Positions 16,828 through 25,341 of a DNA stretch of 64,000 nt are shown one piece after another (positions within the stretch are counted from its first letter, which is position 1; every line of letters starts with the position of its first letter). The notes below the pieces were generated by a model. That model worked only from the letters and a program-made list of their open reading frames with translations. It searched no databases and had not been told where the DNA came from. Origin of the DNA: Blastopirellula marina (lineage in GTDB: Bacteria; Planctomycetota; Planctomycetia; Pirellulales; Pirellulaceae); NCBI RefSeq assembly GCF_002967765.1, contig NZ_PUHY01000005.1, positions 620,001-684,000 of the forward strand. The letters are read 5' to 3'. Made by a program: the position numbers and the translations under genes.

Positions 16828-17292
16828 ATGCAACTTAAACTCCTCGCCGACATTCCTGATGCGATACCGATCTTAGCTCGCTGGTTCTTCGATCAGTGGG
16901 GCCGCGATGTGCCGGGGAATTCGTTCGAAGCGACATGCGAACGTATCGGAGAAAAGCTGAACCGAGATCAAGCGCCGTTGCATCTTGTGGCGGTGGAAGG
17001 TGGCCGCCCGCTGGGCACGGCCCAATGGAAGATTCGCGAGATGGCGATCTATCCCGAACGAGAGTTCTGGCTGGGGAACGTCTATGTCGCCCCGGAAGCC
17101 CGCGGTCACGGGTTGGCAAGTCGCCTGGCCGAAGAGATCGCTCAGCTCGCTAAATCACATGGCGTAAGCGAACTGAGCCTTCAAACCGAGCGCCTTGATG
17201 GCGGACTGTACGCGCGACTCGGTTGGAAGCCAGTCGAGCAGGTACATCACCATGGGCGAGATGTGTTGGTGATGCAGCGTGACCTGATGTAG
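16828..17292 (+). CDS. GNAT-family N-acetyltransferase
   Basis: Cytoplasmic acetyltransferase fold of 154 residues. The acetyl-CoA loop is visible as VAPEARGHGLASRLAEEI (R/Q-x-x-G-x-G/A type), preceded by WLGNVYV on strand 4 and followed by SELSLQTERLDGGLYARLGW, the usual motif-B region. The substrate cannot be inferred. It converges with the HEXXH gene, the two stops being one base apart. Confidence 0.85.
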   Translation: MQLKLLADIPDAIPILARWFFDQWGRDVPGNSFEATCERIGEKLNRDQAPLHLVAVEGGRPLGTAQWKIREMAIYPEREFWLGNVYVAPEARGHGLASRLAEEIAQLAKSHGVSELSLQTERLDGGLYARLGWKPVEQVHHHGRDVLVMQRDLM

Positions 17293-17293
17293 G

Positions 17294-17890
17294 TCAATTG
17301 CCGCCCCAGCGTTTATTGATGTAGAGATCGTCGTAGCCTGCCTTGCCGTGGTATTTGGCTCCAGCTTGCGAGAGCATGAGCGAAAATTTCTTCTTGTATT
17401 CTTTCTTGTCACCTTTGGCGAAATGGCGAGCAGCCATGTTAAACGCCTGCAGCAAGCCGCTTTCGAGCTGTGTTCCTTTGTAATGGAGAAACAAGGCCTG
17501 GGCGAAGTGGGCGTCGGCTTCCATCTCTTGCTTGGTCATTCTCCAGTTTTTCATGTCTTGAATCATGTGTGTCGCTTCGTGCACGATGGTGCCCCAGTGC
17601 GACGGACGATTGAGCGGCTTGGTGGCGGATGTCAAATTCAATTCGTTGCCGGTCAAGTTGTAGAACGCCTTGGCACCTTCGATATTGCCTTCCCGCAGAA
17701 AGATGGGAATCCGTCCACTGCCAATTCGTCGACCGATCTCGGCGTACAACTCCGGATTGTAACCAGGCCAATTCGGATACTTGATGCGTGGGAACTTGAA
17801 GTTCTGGAGATAGCCGCCGGTTTGGAGGAAATTGGCGATGCACTTCACCGTATGATCCGGTGCGCGGGTTGCTTCAGTTGTGGTCGACAT
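17294..17890 (-). CDS. HEXXH zincin-like protein, cytoplasmic
   Basis: 198 residues without a signal peptide. The centre holds a zinc metallopeptidase motif, HEATH (H104-H108, in TIVHEATHMIQD), followed 15-20 residues later by EMEADAHFAQAL, whose glutamate could be the third ligand as in gluzincins. The N-terminal part (FPRIKYPNWPGYNPELYAEI) is not familiar. It resembles minimal zincins that act on or inside the cell, but no family name is certain. Strand convergent with the GNAT gene, with an unlinked M24-like gene upstream in the opposite direction. Confidence 0.7.
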   Translation of the reverse strand: MSTTTEATRAPDHTVKCIANFLQTGGYLQNFKFPRIKYPNWPGYNPELYAEIGRRIGSGRIPIFLREGNIEGAKAFYNLTGNELNLTSATKPLNRPSHWGTIVHEATHMIQDMKNWRMTKQEMEADAHFAQALFLHYKGTQLESGLLQAFNMAARHFAKGDKKEYKKKFSLMLSQAGAKYHGKAGYDDLYINKRWGGN

Positions 17891-18078
17891 GATCGGGCCT
17901 TCTTCTTGTTCGCATAACAGTTACGGGTAAATTGGTTATCCGTAGATAGATGGCCGGTGTTGCGTTGACCTTTCAGTAGAATTTGAAAAAAAGTGAGAAC
18001 GAGTCGAATTGGCTGATGCGGTAATCGATCTTGAATACCACGAATCTTTCGACTGCGAATCAATGAGGTACCGAGGCC

Positions 18079-18765
18079 ATGAACGATCATCGTCACGTGC
18101 AAGCGATTGCTAAGTCCGTGCTGGAAGATCTGGCCGCGACGATTCAGCCTGCGGATACCGAGCGAACCATCGCTAAGCGATGTGTCGATAGGCTGCATGA
18201 CGCCGGAATCACGCAGACTTGGTACTACGATTGTCCCGCCTACGTCTTGCTGGGCTCGCGAAGTTGCCTTTCGATTTCAGGCCGCGATTACGTTCCGGCG
18301 GACGAAGTTGTCGGTGAAACGAACGTGGTGACCGTTGACCTTAGTCCGCTTTACCAGGAAGCCTGGGGAGATTGTGCCCGGTCGTTCTACGTGGAAGAAG
18401 GGAACGCCTCGCTGATGCCGACTCGTGCGGAATTCGTCCGCGGTGACCAGCTGCTACGGAAGTTGCACGTGTTCGCTTGCGAGCGCGTGCACACCGAAAT
18501 GACGTTCGAGGAACTTCACTCGCTGCTAGCAGAGGCAGTCGTGACGCATCAATTCGAGAGCATCGACTTTCTCGGCAATTTTGGACATAGCATTGAGAAG
18601 TGTTTGACCGATCGAAAATACATCGAAGCAGGCAATGCCTCACGGCTCAGCGACGTTCCGTACTTCACGATCGAACCGCATATTCGGGAGTTGGGCGGTA
18701 ACTGGGGATATAAGTGGGAAGAGATCTACACGTTCGGCACAGATGGTCGAATTCATGCGATATAG
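18079..18765 (+). CDS. M24 (pita-bread) peptidase-like protein
   Basis: The spacing of acidic and histidine residues fits the Xaa-Pro aminopeptidase/creatinase fold: VDLSPLYQEAWGDCARSF (two metal-binding Asp), FLGNFGHSIEK (His), YFTIEPHI (Glu) and GYKWEEIYTF (Glu). All five dinuclear-metal ligands appear present, so an active metallo-aminopeptidase or related hydrolase is plausible. At 228 residues it has only the catalytic domain. Divergently arranged from the HEXXH gene upstream. Confidence 0.75.
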   Translation: MNDHRHVQAIAKSVLEDLAATIQPADTERTIAKRCVDRLHDAGITQTWYYDCPAYVLLGSRSCLSISGRDYVPADEVVGETNVVTVDLSPLYQEAWGDCARSFYVEEGNASLMPTRAEFVRGDQLLRKLHVFACERVHTEMTFEELHSLLAEAVVTHQFESIDFLGNFGHSIEKCLTDRKYIEAGNASRLSDVPYFTIEPHIRELGGNWGYKWEEIYTFGTDGRIHAI

Positions 18766-18857
18766 TTGATTGGCGGCTCGATCCGCCCTGCCCCAGAACT
18801 AGCATCTCGTTAGAATGAGGAACTCTCCCGAATCGACCGTCGCCAGGTAGCTGTATC

Positions 18858-19787
18858 TTGAACGACCAAACCAACGCATCGCACGTCTACCGCGAAGTCA
18901 CCAACGCCGCCATTCTTGGTTTGGTGGTGAACTTTCTGCTGGGCGTGGTCAAGCTGATTGGCGGAATTGTCGGCAGCTCGTTCGCTCTGATTGCCGACTC
19001 GGTGAACTCCATTGGCGACGTTGTAACGACCGTAATTGTCTTGTTTGCGTTACGCGTGGCACAACAGCCTCCCGATGATGAACACCCTTACGGCCATACC
19101 CGAGCCGAAGCGATCGCGGCCTCGAACGTTGCGTTGCTGGTGATCGTTTCCGCCGTGTTTGTCGCCTGGGAAGCGTTCCAACGCATGGGCAGCGCCCACG
19201 CGATCCCTGCCTCGTGGACCTTGTGGATCGCGGGCAGCAACGTAGTGATTAAGGAAGCCCTGTATCAATACAAAGTTCGCATCGGACGACGCACGAACTC
19301 GGCCGCGATCATTGCGAATGCCTGGGATCATCGTAGCGACGCCCTTTGTTCGCTCGCGGTGTTGTTGGGATTGGGCGCGATTCGATTGGGTGGCGAGTCT
19401 CTGATGTGGGCCGACGAGGTCGCCTCGCTCGTTGTCGCGGCCGCGATTATCTGGTCTGGCGCCCAACTGTTTCGTTCGAGCGCCAGTGAACTGATGGACG
19501 TGCAAGCCGACCCGGACTTTATCCAGGAGATTCACGACGCGTCTCTCACCGTCTCCGGTGTGAAGGAGGTCGAAACGTTATGGGTGCGCAAGAGCGGGCT
19601 GGAATACTTCGCCGACATTCATATCGAGGTCGATCCTGAGATGACCGTCGCCGAAGGGCATCGGATTGGTCACCGTGTGAAAGATCATCTGCTCGACAAA
19701 TTCCCCACGCTGCGCGATGTGCTGGTGCACCTGGAACCACACGGCCACTGTGAAGAAGAAAAGCCATCTGGCAATTCGCCTTATTAA
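18858..19787 (+). CDS. Cation diffusion facilitator transporter
   Basis: CDF-family metal/proton antiporter in the inner membrane. Transmembrane metal site motifs are visible: ADSVNSIGDVV on helix 2, HPYGHTRAEA in the loop, and AWDHRSDALC on helix 5. The cytoplasmic ferredoxin-like domain (about residues 215-295) ends in HLEPHGHCEEE, histidine-rich and likely metal-sensing. Metal (Zn, Fe or Mn) cannot be told. Starts at a TTG. The final Tyr codon and the stop lie inside repeat copy 2, so the original C-terminus may have been altered by that element. Confidence 0.9.
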   Translation: MNDQTNASHVYREVTNAAILGLVVNFLLGVVKLIGGIVGSSFALIADSVNSIGDVVTTVIVLFALRVAQQPPDDEHPYGHTRAEAIAASNVALLVIVSAVFVAWEAFQRMGSAHAIPASWTLWIAGSNVVIKEALYQYKVRIGRRTNSAAIIANAWDHRSDALCSLAVLLGLGAIRLGGESLMWADEVASLVVAAAIIWSGAQLFRSSASELMDVQADPDFIQEIHDASLTVSGVKEVETLWVRKSGLEYFADIHIEVDPEMTVAEGHRIGHRVKDHLLDKFPTLRDVLVHLEPHGHCEEEKPSGNSPY

Positions 19788-19885
19788 CGACTGCGCCGCC
19801 ACGCGAACAGGGGCGACCCATGGAAGCCCCCAATTCGTGGCAAGTTGGCTCGTAGCAGTATTGAGTTACGTGCGCAGACTCAATA
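19782..19885 (-). repeat. 104-bp MITE-like dispersed repeat, copy 2 (inverted)
   Basis: Reverse orientation relative to the other copies. On the minus strand it begins TATTGAGTCTGCGCACG and ends GCGCAGTCGTTAATA. The core reads CTTGCCACGAATTGGGGGC and GGGTCGCCCCTG, closely matching the copy at 36048. The overlap with the CDF gene (stop 19785-19787) shows the element sits at the very 3' end of that gene. Confidence 0.75.
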
Positions 19886-19913
19886 GAACTGCCAGACGGC
19901 AAACGACACCGCC

Positions 19914-20390
19914 TTACGGAGTCAGAATATGTTCGCCACCGGCGAACTGTTCGTGGCAAGCGTTGCAGCTTTTGACCATCGATTGATAACTCTTCTTCGC
20001 TGCGGTGTAGTCTTTTGCCTGAGCCGCACGATAGAGCTTGCCGCCGTAGTCGCGGACTTCGTACGAATGCTTGGCCCAGTCTTCAGCATCCGTTTGAGCT
20101 TCTCGAATAAGAAGCAGATTACCCCCTTCTGCCAAAATCAGCGAGTTCGACTTGATGGCAAACCATCCCTTTTTATCCGCTGGTTCGGAAGCCATGGCAG
20201 GCTTCAACGCTTTGAAGCTTGGTTGAAAGACGTACTCCATGAACTCGTGCATGTCAGGTTCAACCGGCGTAGGTTCGGCAGCATTGCCCGGCGCTGCGGC
20301 AAACGTGGGCATCGTTGGAGCCGCTGTCAGACAAGCGATCGCGGCGAACGTCGTGGTAGCAAACAAAGCGTACGAGATTGTGTTTCGCAT
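19914..20390 (-). CDS. Periplasmic cytochrome c'-type protein
   Basis: Signal peptide (about residues 1-32, cut near FAAAPG) followed by a four-helix region and a single haem attachment motif, CNACH (142-146), close to the C-terminus. A C-terminal CXXCH after mainly helical sequence is typical of class II cytochromes c'. It is likely a periplasmic haem protein for electron transfer or gas binding. Length 158 fits. Single gene; upstream sequence holds its promoter. Confidence 0.85.
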   Translation of the reverse strand: MRNTISYALFATTTFAAIACLTAAPTMPTFAAAPGNAAEPTPVEPDMHEFMEYVFQPSFKALKPAMASEPADKKGWFAIKSNSLILAEGGNLLLIREAQTDAEDWAKHSYEVRDYGGKLYRAAQAKDYTAAKKSYQSMVKSCNACHEQFAGGEHILTP

Positions 20391-20515
20391 AAGTTAATAT
20401 CCTAAGTGGTAGCGATAACTGAATATCGATACGCGCGCAACGGCGCGGCATGCGTTAAGAATGGAAAGAACCGGTGTCGATATCAGCCAATCTAAGATTT
20501 GGCCCAGGCACGTTC

Positions 20516-20899
20516 TTAGTTCAACAGAACGTGGTATCGCAGATAGAGCTGCTGATGTTCGGACGCTACGGCGTCCGCGGAAATAGGTCGACCAAACGCC
20601 CGCCTCGGAGTTAAATTCACTTGCCGTGGAAAGCCGATCGACGCCAGGCAACTTCGCGACTTGGTGCTTTGGGTTGCCTCCCAGACGCTCGCTTCGCCCT
20701 GCGAGGTAAGCCGATTGCCACTCGCTTGTTCGGCTTGAAAGAAATGCCAATGCCAGCCGCGGGGAAGTTGTGATTGGCTGGACGACGCATGATACCTTTG
20801 CAGATGCGAAGTCAGCTGGACGGTCGACATACCCTTATGGCAATGTCGCCACGGAAGCGGGACGTGAGCGACCATCAGAATTGTCGCGAGAACGATCAT
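20516..20899 (-). CDS. Small secreted or anchored protein, unknown
   Basis: Reads MIVLATILMVAHVPLPWRHC from the ATG at 20899 (another ATG lies at 20923), a hydrophobic leader followed by a histidine-rich stretch (RHCHKGM, RGWHWHFFQ). The rest is polar and without a known domain. Support is the leader and the coding look of the frame, so confidence is moderate. Confidence 0.5.
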   Translation of the reverse strand: MIVLATILMVAHVPLPWRHCHKGMSTVQLTSHLQRYHASSSQSQLPRGWHWHFFQAEQASGNRLTSQGEASVWEATQSTKSRSCLASIGFPRQVNLTPRRAFGRPISADAVASEHQQLYLRYHVLLN

Positions 20900-21148
20900 T
20901 CTGGTGAGTTGGATCACGTGCAAAAGGCTCCCGGGAAGGTGGCGTGTTTAGGCAGAGTTTAATGCAATGTTTCACTTTTTTCCACCAACCGCAGCCACAA
21001 TCCCCAATATTCGGCAAGCACCAACGAACACCTGGGCGAAATCATCTGCATGTTGTTGGCTATTGAGAAGGAGGCACTGTGAATCGAGCTTCCTCGGAGT
21101 AAGCCTTTCAACAACCATCTTCACACCTTGATTTAGGATCCTTGGCAA

Positions 21149-21325
21149 ATGAAATTAATGTACCGATTATGGTGGGCTTTCCTCGGACTCGCGTGCGCGG
21201 CGCTTGGCGTTTACCTGGTCATCGAAGACCCAACCATGCGCACGACTGGGCTAATCTGCGCCCCGATCGGCCTGGCAATTTTCGGCATCCAGGTCTACAT
21301 GATCAAATCTCGCGGCAACAAATAA
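21149..21325 (+). CDS. 58-residue membrane protein
   Basis: Small open frame starting MKLMYRLWWAFLGLACAALG and ending in a basic tail (KSRGNK) before TAA at 21323-21325. Two hydrophobic helices (about 7-24 and 35-51) are separated by EDPTMRT, a hairpin-like two-helix protein. AGGATCC lies ahead of the ATG. It precedes the paired secreted proteins by 120 bases on the same strand. Function unknown. Confidence 0.6.
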   Translation: MKLMYRLWWAFLGLACAALGVYLVIEDPTMRTTGLICAPIGLAIFGIQVYMIKSRGNK

Positions 21326-21446
21326 CAACCAATCAGCAGCGCCAACCATGCGCGGCCCCAGCCAAATAATTGCCCCGGCCGCGCGCGACGCTTATGCTGA
21401 GAAGTTAACGCGTTCCGTGACGTTTCTTTTGATGGGTTGTGCCTGC

Positions 21447-23069
21447 ATGCGCTTCTGGCTGTTCGTGTTCATATTCTGTTTTCCGCTTTCAACCGTTGGC
21501 CGGGCGCAAGATCAATGGATCAAACGCGAGATCGCAGTTGGTAGGTTCACGGCTGAAGGAGAAGCGTCACGGTTCGAGGCGATCGCTGAACTCCAACAGA
21601 AAGTCTGGCAGACGAAGGTGACCTTCCAGTGCGAGAACATGCGCCTCGACAAGATGGTTGAGGCACTCACTGAGAAGACCGGCCTAAGCATCCGCGTCGA
21701 TAACGGGTTTTTGGTGCATTTGTCGACACCAGTCACGGTCGATGTATCCGAGGTGTCTTTGCACAGCACGCTGGTGATGCTCTTACGCCCGCGCGGGCTG
21801 GCCTATCGTGTCGATCCTGACGAGATTGTAATCACGACCTTGTCAGCGGCGTTGCATTCTCCGCCGATTCACTTTTACGAAACGTCCGACATCCTGCCTG
21901 AAACGCCTGACTTGGACCCGAATAACTGGGACGTGCTTGGTCCATTTCGGGAGATTGCCGATGATGAAATGCGGTTTGGTGGCATCGCTCAAGAGGGGAA
22001 ATGCGAGAGCTATCGTAACGGCGTGGTGGTTCAGGCTTCGCCACGAATCCACTGGGAAATAAAGCACCTGATCGAGGCGGTGAAGAAAGCGAAATCGCTA
22101 TCCAGCGATCACTACTCAACCACTGCAATCGAGTTACCCCATGCGGTAGCAAATCCGGACGAAGTCTATCAGAAACTTCGCACCCAGCGAATCACTTGGA
22201 GCCAGCAAGACACCACGCTCGCTCAGGTGATGAAAGCGATCCGGCTGGCCTCTGGTGTGCCGGTTTGCAGTGATACCGAGTTCGTTCGTCATACGGAACT
22301 CGTCGGCAGGAAACGCCTGCTAAATGTCGATTGGGAAGATCGCACCATTGAACAGGCACTAGATGAACTCACCACTGAATACGATGCCGGTTGGCGAATC
22401 GCGGATGACCGAATTGAAATAACGTCAAAATCCGAAACGCATCGAACAGCCGTGCTTAAGGTGTATCCCGTGCGAGATCTGGTATGGTACGGGCTGGAGC
22501 TTCCGGATGAAGTGAAAGCCCGCCTGCTGCCACTCGATCCGGGAAAGTTGATGTTGGGCGGTGGAAGTGGTATCCCTCCGCCGAATCCGTTCTTCGATTC
22601 AGACCTTCCATCGTTGCCTGACTATCACACCGTTGAGACCGTTCTTCCTTGGTATCACGGTACCGTCATTGAATCATTTTCGATGGCGGATTGTTTCGTG
22701 ATTGGTGCCACACCGCAAGTGCACGAACAGATCGCCGGCCTTCTCCAACAATTACGTCGTCAACAGCATGCGATCGCCCCTGAGAAGTTCTTGGCCTATC
22801 TTGATAAGGTCGAAAAAGAAGTGATCACCGTCGACGCTTTCGTCTACCCAGAAAGAATCTCTTTTGAAAATATGCAAGCTTTGGCCGCCCAAATCAAAGA
22901 GAAGGTTGCCCCTGGCTCGTGGAACGGAGAGGACGCGTACATCGTGGTAACGAACCGTAGGATGCTACTTAGGCACCAACGTAAGGTGCTACGTGAAACG
23001 CTGCCGATCTTAGGCAAGGTGGAAGGGATCAAGTTTGGATTTCCAACGTGGGATCGGTTCTGGTGGTAA
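21447..23069 (+). CDS. Secreted secretin-N-like protein 1
   Basis: Signal peptide MRFWLFVFIFCFPLSTVG, then two copies of a small domain resembling the STN/secretin N-terminal fold. The first spans about residues 50-130 (LDKMVEALTEKTGLSIRVDN ... VSLHSTLVMLLRP ... DEIVITT). The second is around 250-340 (RLLNVDWEDRTIEQALDEL ... GWRIADDRIEITS). VYPVRDL follows, a block common in planctomycete secretin-like proteins. No secretin pore domain is present. The next gene is a clear paralogue, so this is a tandem duplication; both are probably periplasmic. Confidence 0.7.
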   Translation: MRFWLFVFIFCFPLSTVGRAQDQWIKREIAVGRFTAEGEASRFEAIAELQQKVWQTKVTFQCENMRLDKMVEALTEKTGLSIRVDNGFLVHLSTPVTVDVSEVSLHSTLVMLLRPRGLAYRVDPDEIVITTLSAALHSPPIHFYETSDILPETPDLDPNNWDVLGPFREIADDEMRFGGIAQEGKCESYRNGVVVQASPRIHWEIKHLIEAVKKAKSLSSDHYSTTAIELPHAVANPDEVYQKLRTQRITWSQQDTTLAQVMKAIRLASGVPVCSDTEFVRHTELVGRKRLLNVDWEDRTIEQALDELTTEYDAGWRIADDRIEITSKSETHRTAVLKVYPVRDLVWYGLELPDEVKARLLPLDPGKLMLGGGSGIPPPNPFFDSDLPSLPDYHTVETVLPWYHGTVIESFSMADCFVIGATPQVHEQIAGLLQQLRRQQHAIAPEKFLAYLDKVEKEVITVDAFVYPERISFENMQALAAQIKEKVAPGSWNGEDAYIVVTNRRMLLRHQRKVLRETLPILGKVEGIKFGFPTWDRFWW

Positions 23070-23100
23070 CCGACAGCTTGCTTCGGAAAGGGAGATCACG

Positions 23101-24735
23101 ATGCGAAACTATACTGCGATATTGATGATCCTTTCGTCTTTTCTGACCGGAAATGTGGCGATGTCGCAACAGCCCATTCGAGCGATTACAACCGTCGAAG
23201 TTGCCGACAACGGTGTGGAAGCCCGCCAGGGAGCCATCGACGAAGTGCAGCGAAATGTCTGGCGAACGAAAGTCACGTTCCGCTGCGAGCAAATGCCCCT
23301 GTCTGAGGCGATGAAGCAACTCGCGAAGCGTGCCGATTGCGCCATTCATATCGCCTGGGGAAAGCTGGTTCGTGCAGATACATTGGTGTCAATCGACGTG
23401 CGTGATGTTTCGTTGCATAGCACGCTGGTGATGATGCTTCGCCCGCACCAGTTGGCTTATATTCCTGCTGAAAATGAGATTGTCATTACCGACGAAAAGA
23501 CAGCTATCGACTTCGTAACGACGAAGTATTATGACACGACACCATTGCTACCCAAAGGGCATGGTCCCAATCCTGGTCTGGGATTCATCGCACGACTCAT
23601 TGAGGATGTGCTCGATCGCTATTGGCCTGACCTGGGGCTTGAAGGGAATGGTTCTGTGGACGGCTTTCGAAACACGTTGATCGTACGGCAACGGCCGGAG
23701 ATACAATGGGAAATCGATCAACTGTTGGCTCAGTTGAAAACTGCGAAGGATCTACCCGACGTCCCATATTCAGGCATGCCGCTAAAGGTATCGCAGCCGA
23801 TCAATCAAGTCGAAGCCATCACCGATAAGCTGCATTCCACTCGCATCAGCGGGCAAATGAACAGCGCGACTTGTAGCGAGGTCATGAAGAAAATCGAACA
23901 GACCATGTCCATTCCGGTGTGTGCGATTAACTCCTCGTTAGAACGAACGCCCCTCTTGGCAAATGAAGGGAAGCTGTCAGTTCATTGGGATGACTGCACG
24001 GTATGGCAGGCTCTCGATCAGTTCTCGTCCAAGTACGAGGCTGGCTGGCGAATCGTGGACGATCGGATCGAGGTTACCTCAGCAACGGAAGCGAACTATT
24101 CCCCCGTAATTCGTGTATATCCGGTTCGCGACTTGATTTGGTACGGGATGTCGTTGACCCGTGATACTAAGCGGCGAGCTACCGAGATCACCAATCATAG
24201 CCTCTTGTTTAGAAGCTCGAGTAGCGTGCCCCCTCCCAGTCCGGACTTTGTGCCTGATATTCCACGGCTCCCAAATATCCACGAGTTAGAGTACGAAATC
24301 TTCGATCTATTCCCAGAAGAGTGGGACGGCCCTCGCCGGGTTGAATGGTTTGGCGAGGCAGACTGCCTGGTCATCGCGACAACGTTACCCTGGCACGAAA
24401 AAATAGAGGCCTATCTAAATCGCCTTCGCGAAAGCCGACCAACCGTGAACCCGGACGAGTTCCTGACCTATTTGGATAAGCTAGAAGCGGAAGTCATTAC
24501 CGTTACGTACCAAGTGAGAGAAGTGAACGGTGAGCCGGAATTGTCTCCCAAGATACTGAAGAATCTGGCCAACGATCTGCGATCCAACATTGCGCCTGAG
24601 TCGTGGAATGAGAATGACGCCTTAATCACGACAACCAATGAAAAGCTGCTACTACGAAACCGTCGCGACATAATACTACGATCGATTGAATTTCTGGAAA
24701 ACACGGGCGGCCTCCGGGAATACGTGCTTCCGTGA
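23101..24735 (+). CDS. Secreted secretin-N-like protein 2
   Basis: Paralogue of the preceding gene along its whole length: compare VSLHSTLVMLLRP with VSLHSTLVMMLRP and VYPVRDLVWYG with VYPVRDLIWYG. Signal peptide MRNYTAILMILSSFLTGNVA; GGGAG lies before the ATG at 23101. It has the same two STN-like domains and a C-terminal region with repeated LxxLRxxRPTVNPDEFLTYL, which also occurs in protein 1. It starts 31 bases after protein 1, so an operon is very likely. Confidence 0.7.
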   Translation: MRNYTAILMILSSFLTGNVAMSQQPIRAITTVEVADNGVEARQGAIDEVQRNVWRTKVTFRCEQMPLSEAMKQLAKRADCAIHIAWGKLVRADTLVSIDVRDVSLHSTLVMMLRPHQLAYIPAENEIVITDEKTAIDFVTTKYYDTTPLLPKGHGPNPGLGFIARLIEDVLDRYWPDLGLEGNGSVDGFRNTLIVRQRPEIQWEIDQLLAQLKTAKDLPDVPYSGMPLKVSQPINQVEAITDKLHSTRISGQMNSATCSEVMKKIEQTMSIPVCAINSSLERTPLLANEGKLSVHWDDCTVWQALDQFSSKYEAGWRIVDDRIEVTSATEANYSPVIRVYPVRDLIWYGMSLTRDTKRRATEITNHSLLFRSSSSVPPPSPDFVPDIPRLPNIHELEYEIFDLFPEEWDGPRRVEWFGEADCLVIATTLPWHEKIEAYLNRLRESRPTVNPDEFLTYLDKLEAEVITVTYQVREVNGEPELSPKILKNLANDLRSNIAPESWNENDALITTTNEKLLLRNRRDIILRSIEFLENTGGLREYVLP

Positions 24736-24751
24736 TCGGTTTAGCTAGGTC

Positions 24752-25258
24752 ATGAAAACAATGGATGTTAACCCACCGCAAAAAAATACAACCCGATCAC
24801 GTTGGAAACTGTTTGCCGTTGTCGTCGTGTCTTGCCTGATCGCCTGCATAGTTGCTGTTTATCATCATGTAAATCGGCGACCGTCGCTGACAATCCCGCG
24901 TGACGGTAAGCCGATGGCTTCGGTCACGGTGAACGATCTGCAGACATTTGCCAACCGGTCGACCAATTCCTCAGGGACGATTTATCTGGACGGACCGCTT
25001 GATCGCCAGCAGGGCGTGTTTTTGTCCGAACCGGACGGATCGTCTCGGATGCTGATGTTTCCTGAGCAAGGGGATCTGGTAGTGGATCTTCGTGGGCGGT
25101 ACTCCATTTCGACCACCATGCATTACGATTTGGGCTTCATAAAAAGTACCAGCCAATCGGAGCAGTTCAGCACGACACAGCAAGAGGTAGAACAACTGCG
25201 GCGCGGTGAGATCACGATGGAACAGCTGGAACAAAAGATTCGCGACGAGAATCGGTAG
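24752..25258 (+). CDS. Single-pass membrane protein, unknown
   Basis: Cytoplasmic basic start, one transmembrane helix (LFAVVVVSCLIACIVAVYH) and a periplasmic part of about 125 residues ending in a charged helix (EVEQLRRGEITMEQLEQKI). No known domain. It begins 16 bases after the second secretin-N-like gene and probably belongs to the same operon. Confidence 0.65.
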   Translation: MKTMDVNPPQKNTTRSRWKLFAVVVVSCLIACIVAVYHHVNRRPSLTIPRDGKPMASVTVNDLQTFANRSTNSSGTIYLDGPLDRQQGVFLSEPDGSSRMLMFPEQGDLVVDLRGRYSISTTMHYDLGFIKSTSQSEQFSTTQQEVEQLRRGEITMEQLEQKIRDENR

Positions 25259-25341
25259 CCAGCCGTTGCCTACGAGACCTGTTGCGGGAACAATACGGGG
25301 CATTCCTGCACCCTTTGTTTCCTTCTTGATTGACGTGCCCC

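Noticed and set aside
17348-17917. Plus-strand frame of 189 codons over the HEXXH gene
   Set aside because: Antisense to the HEATH-bearing frame, which has the better protein features.
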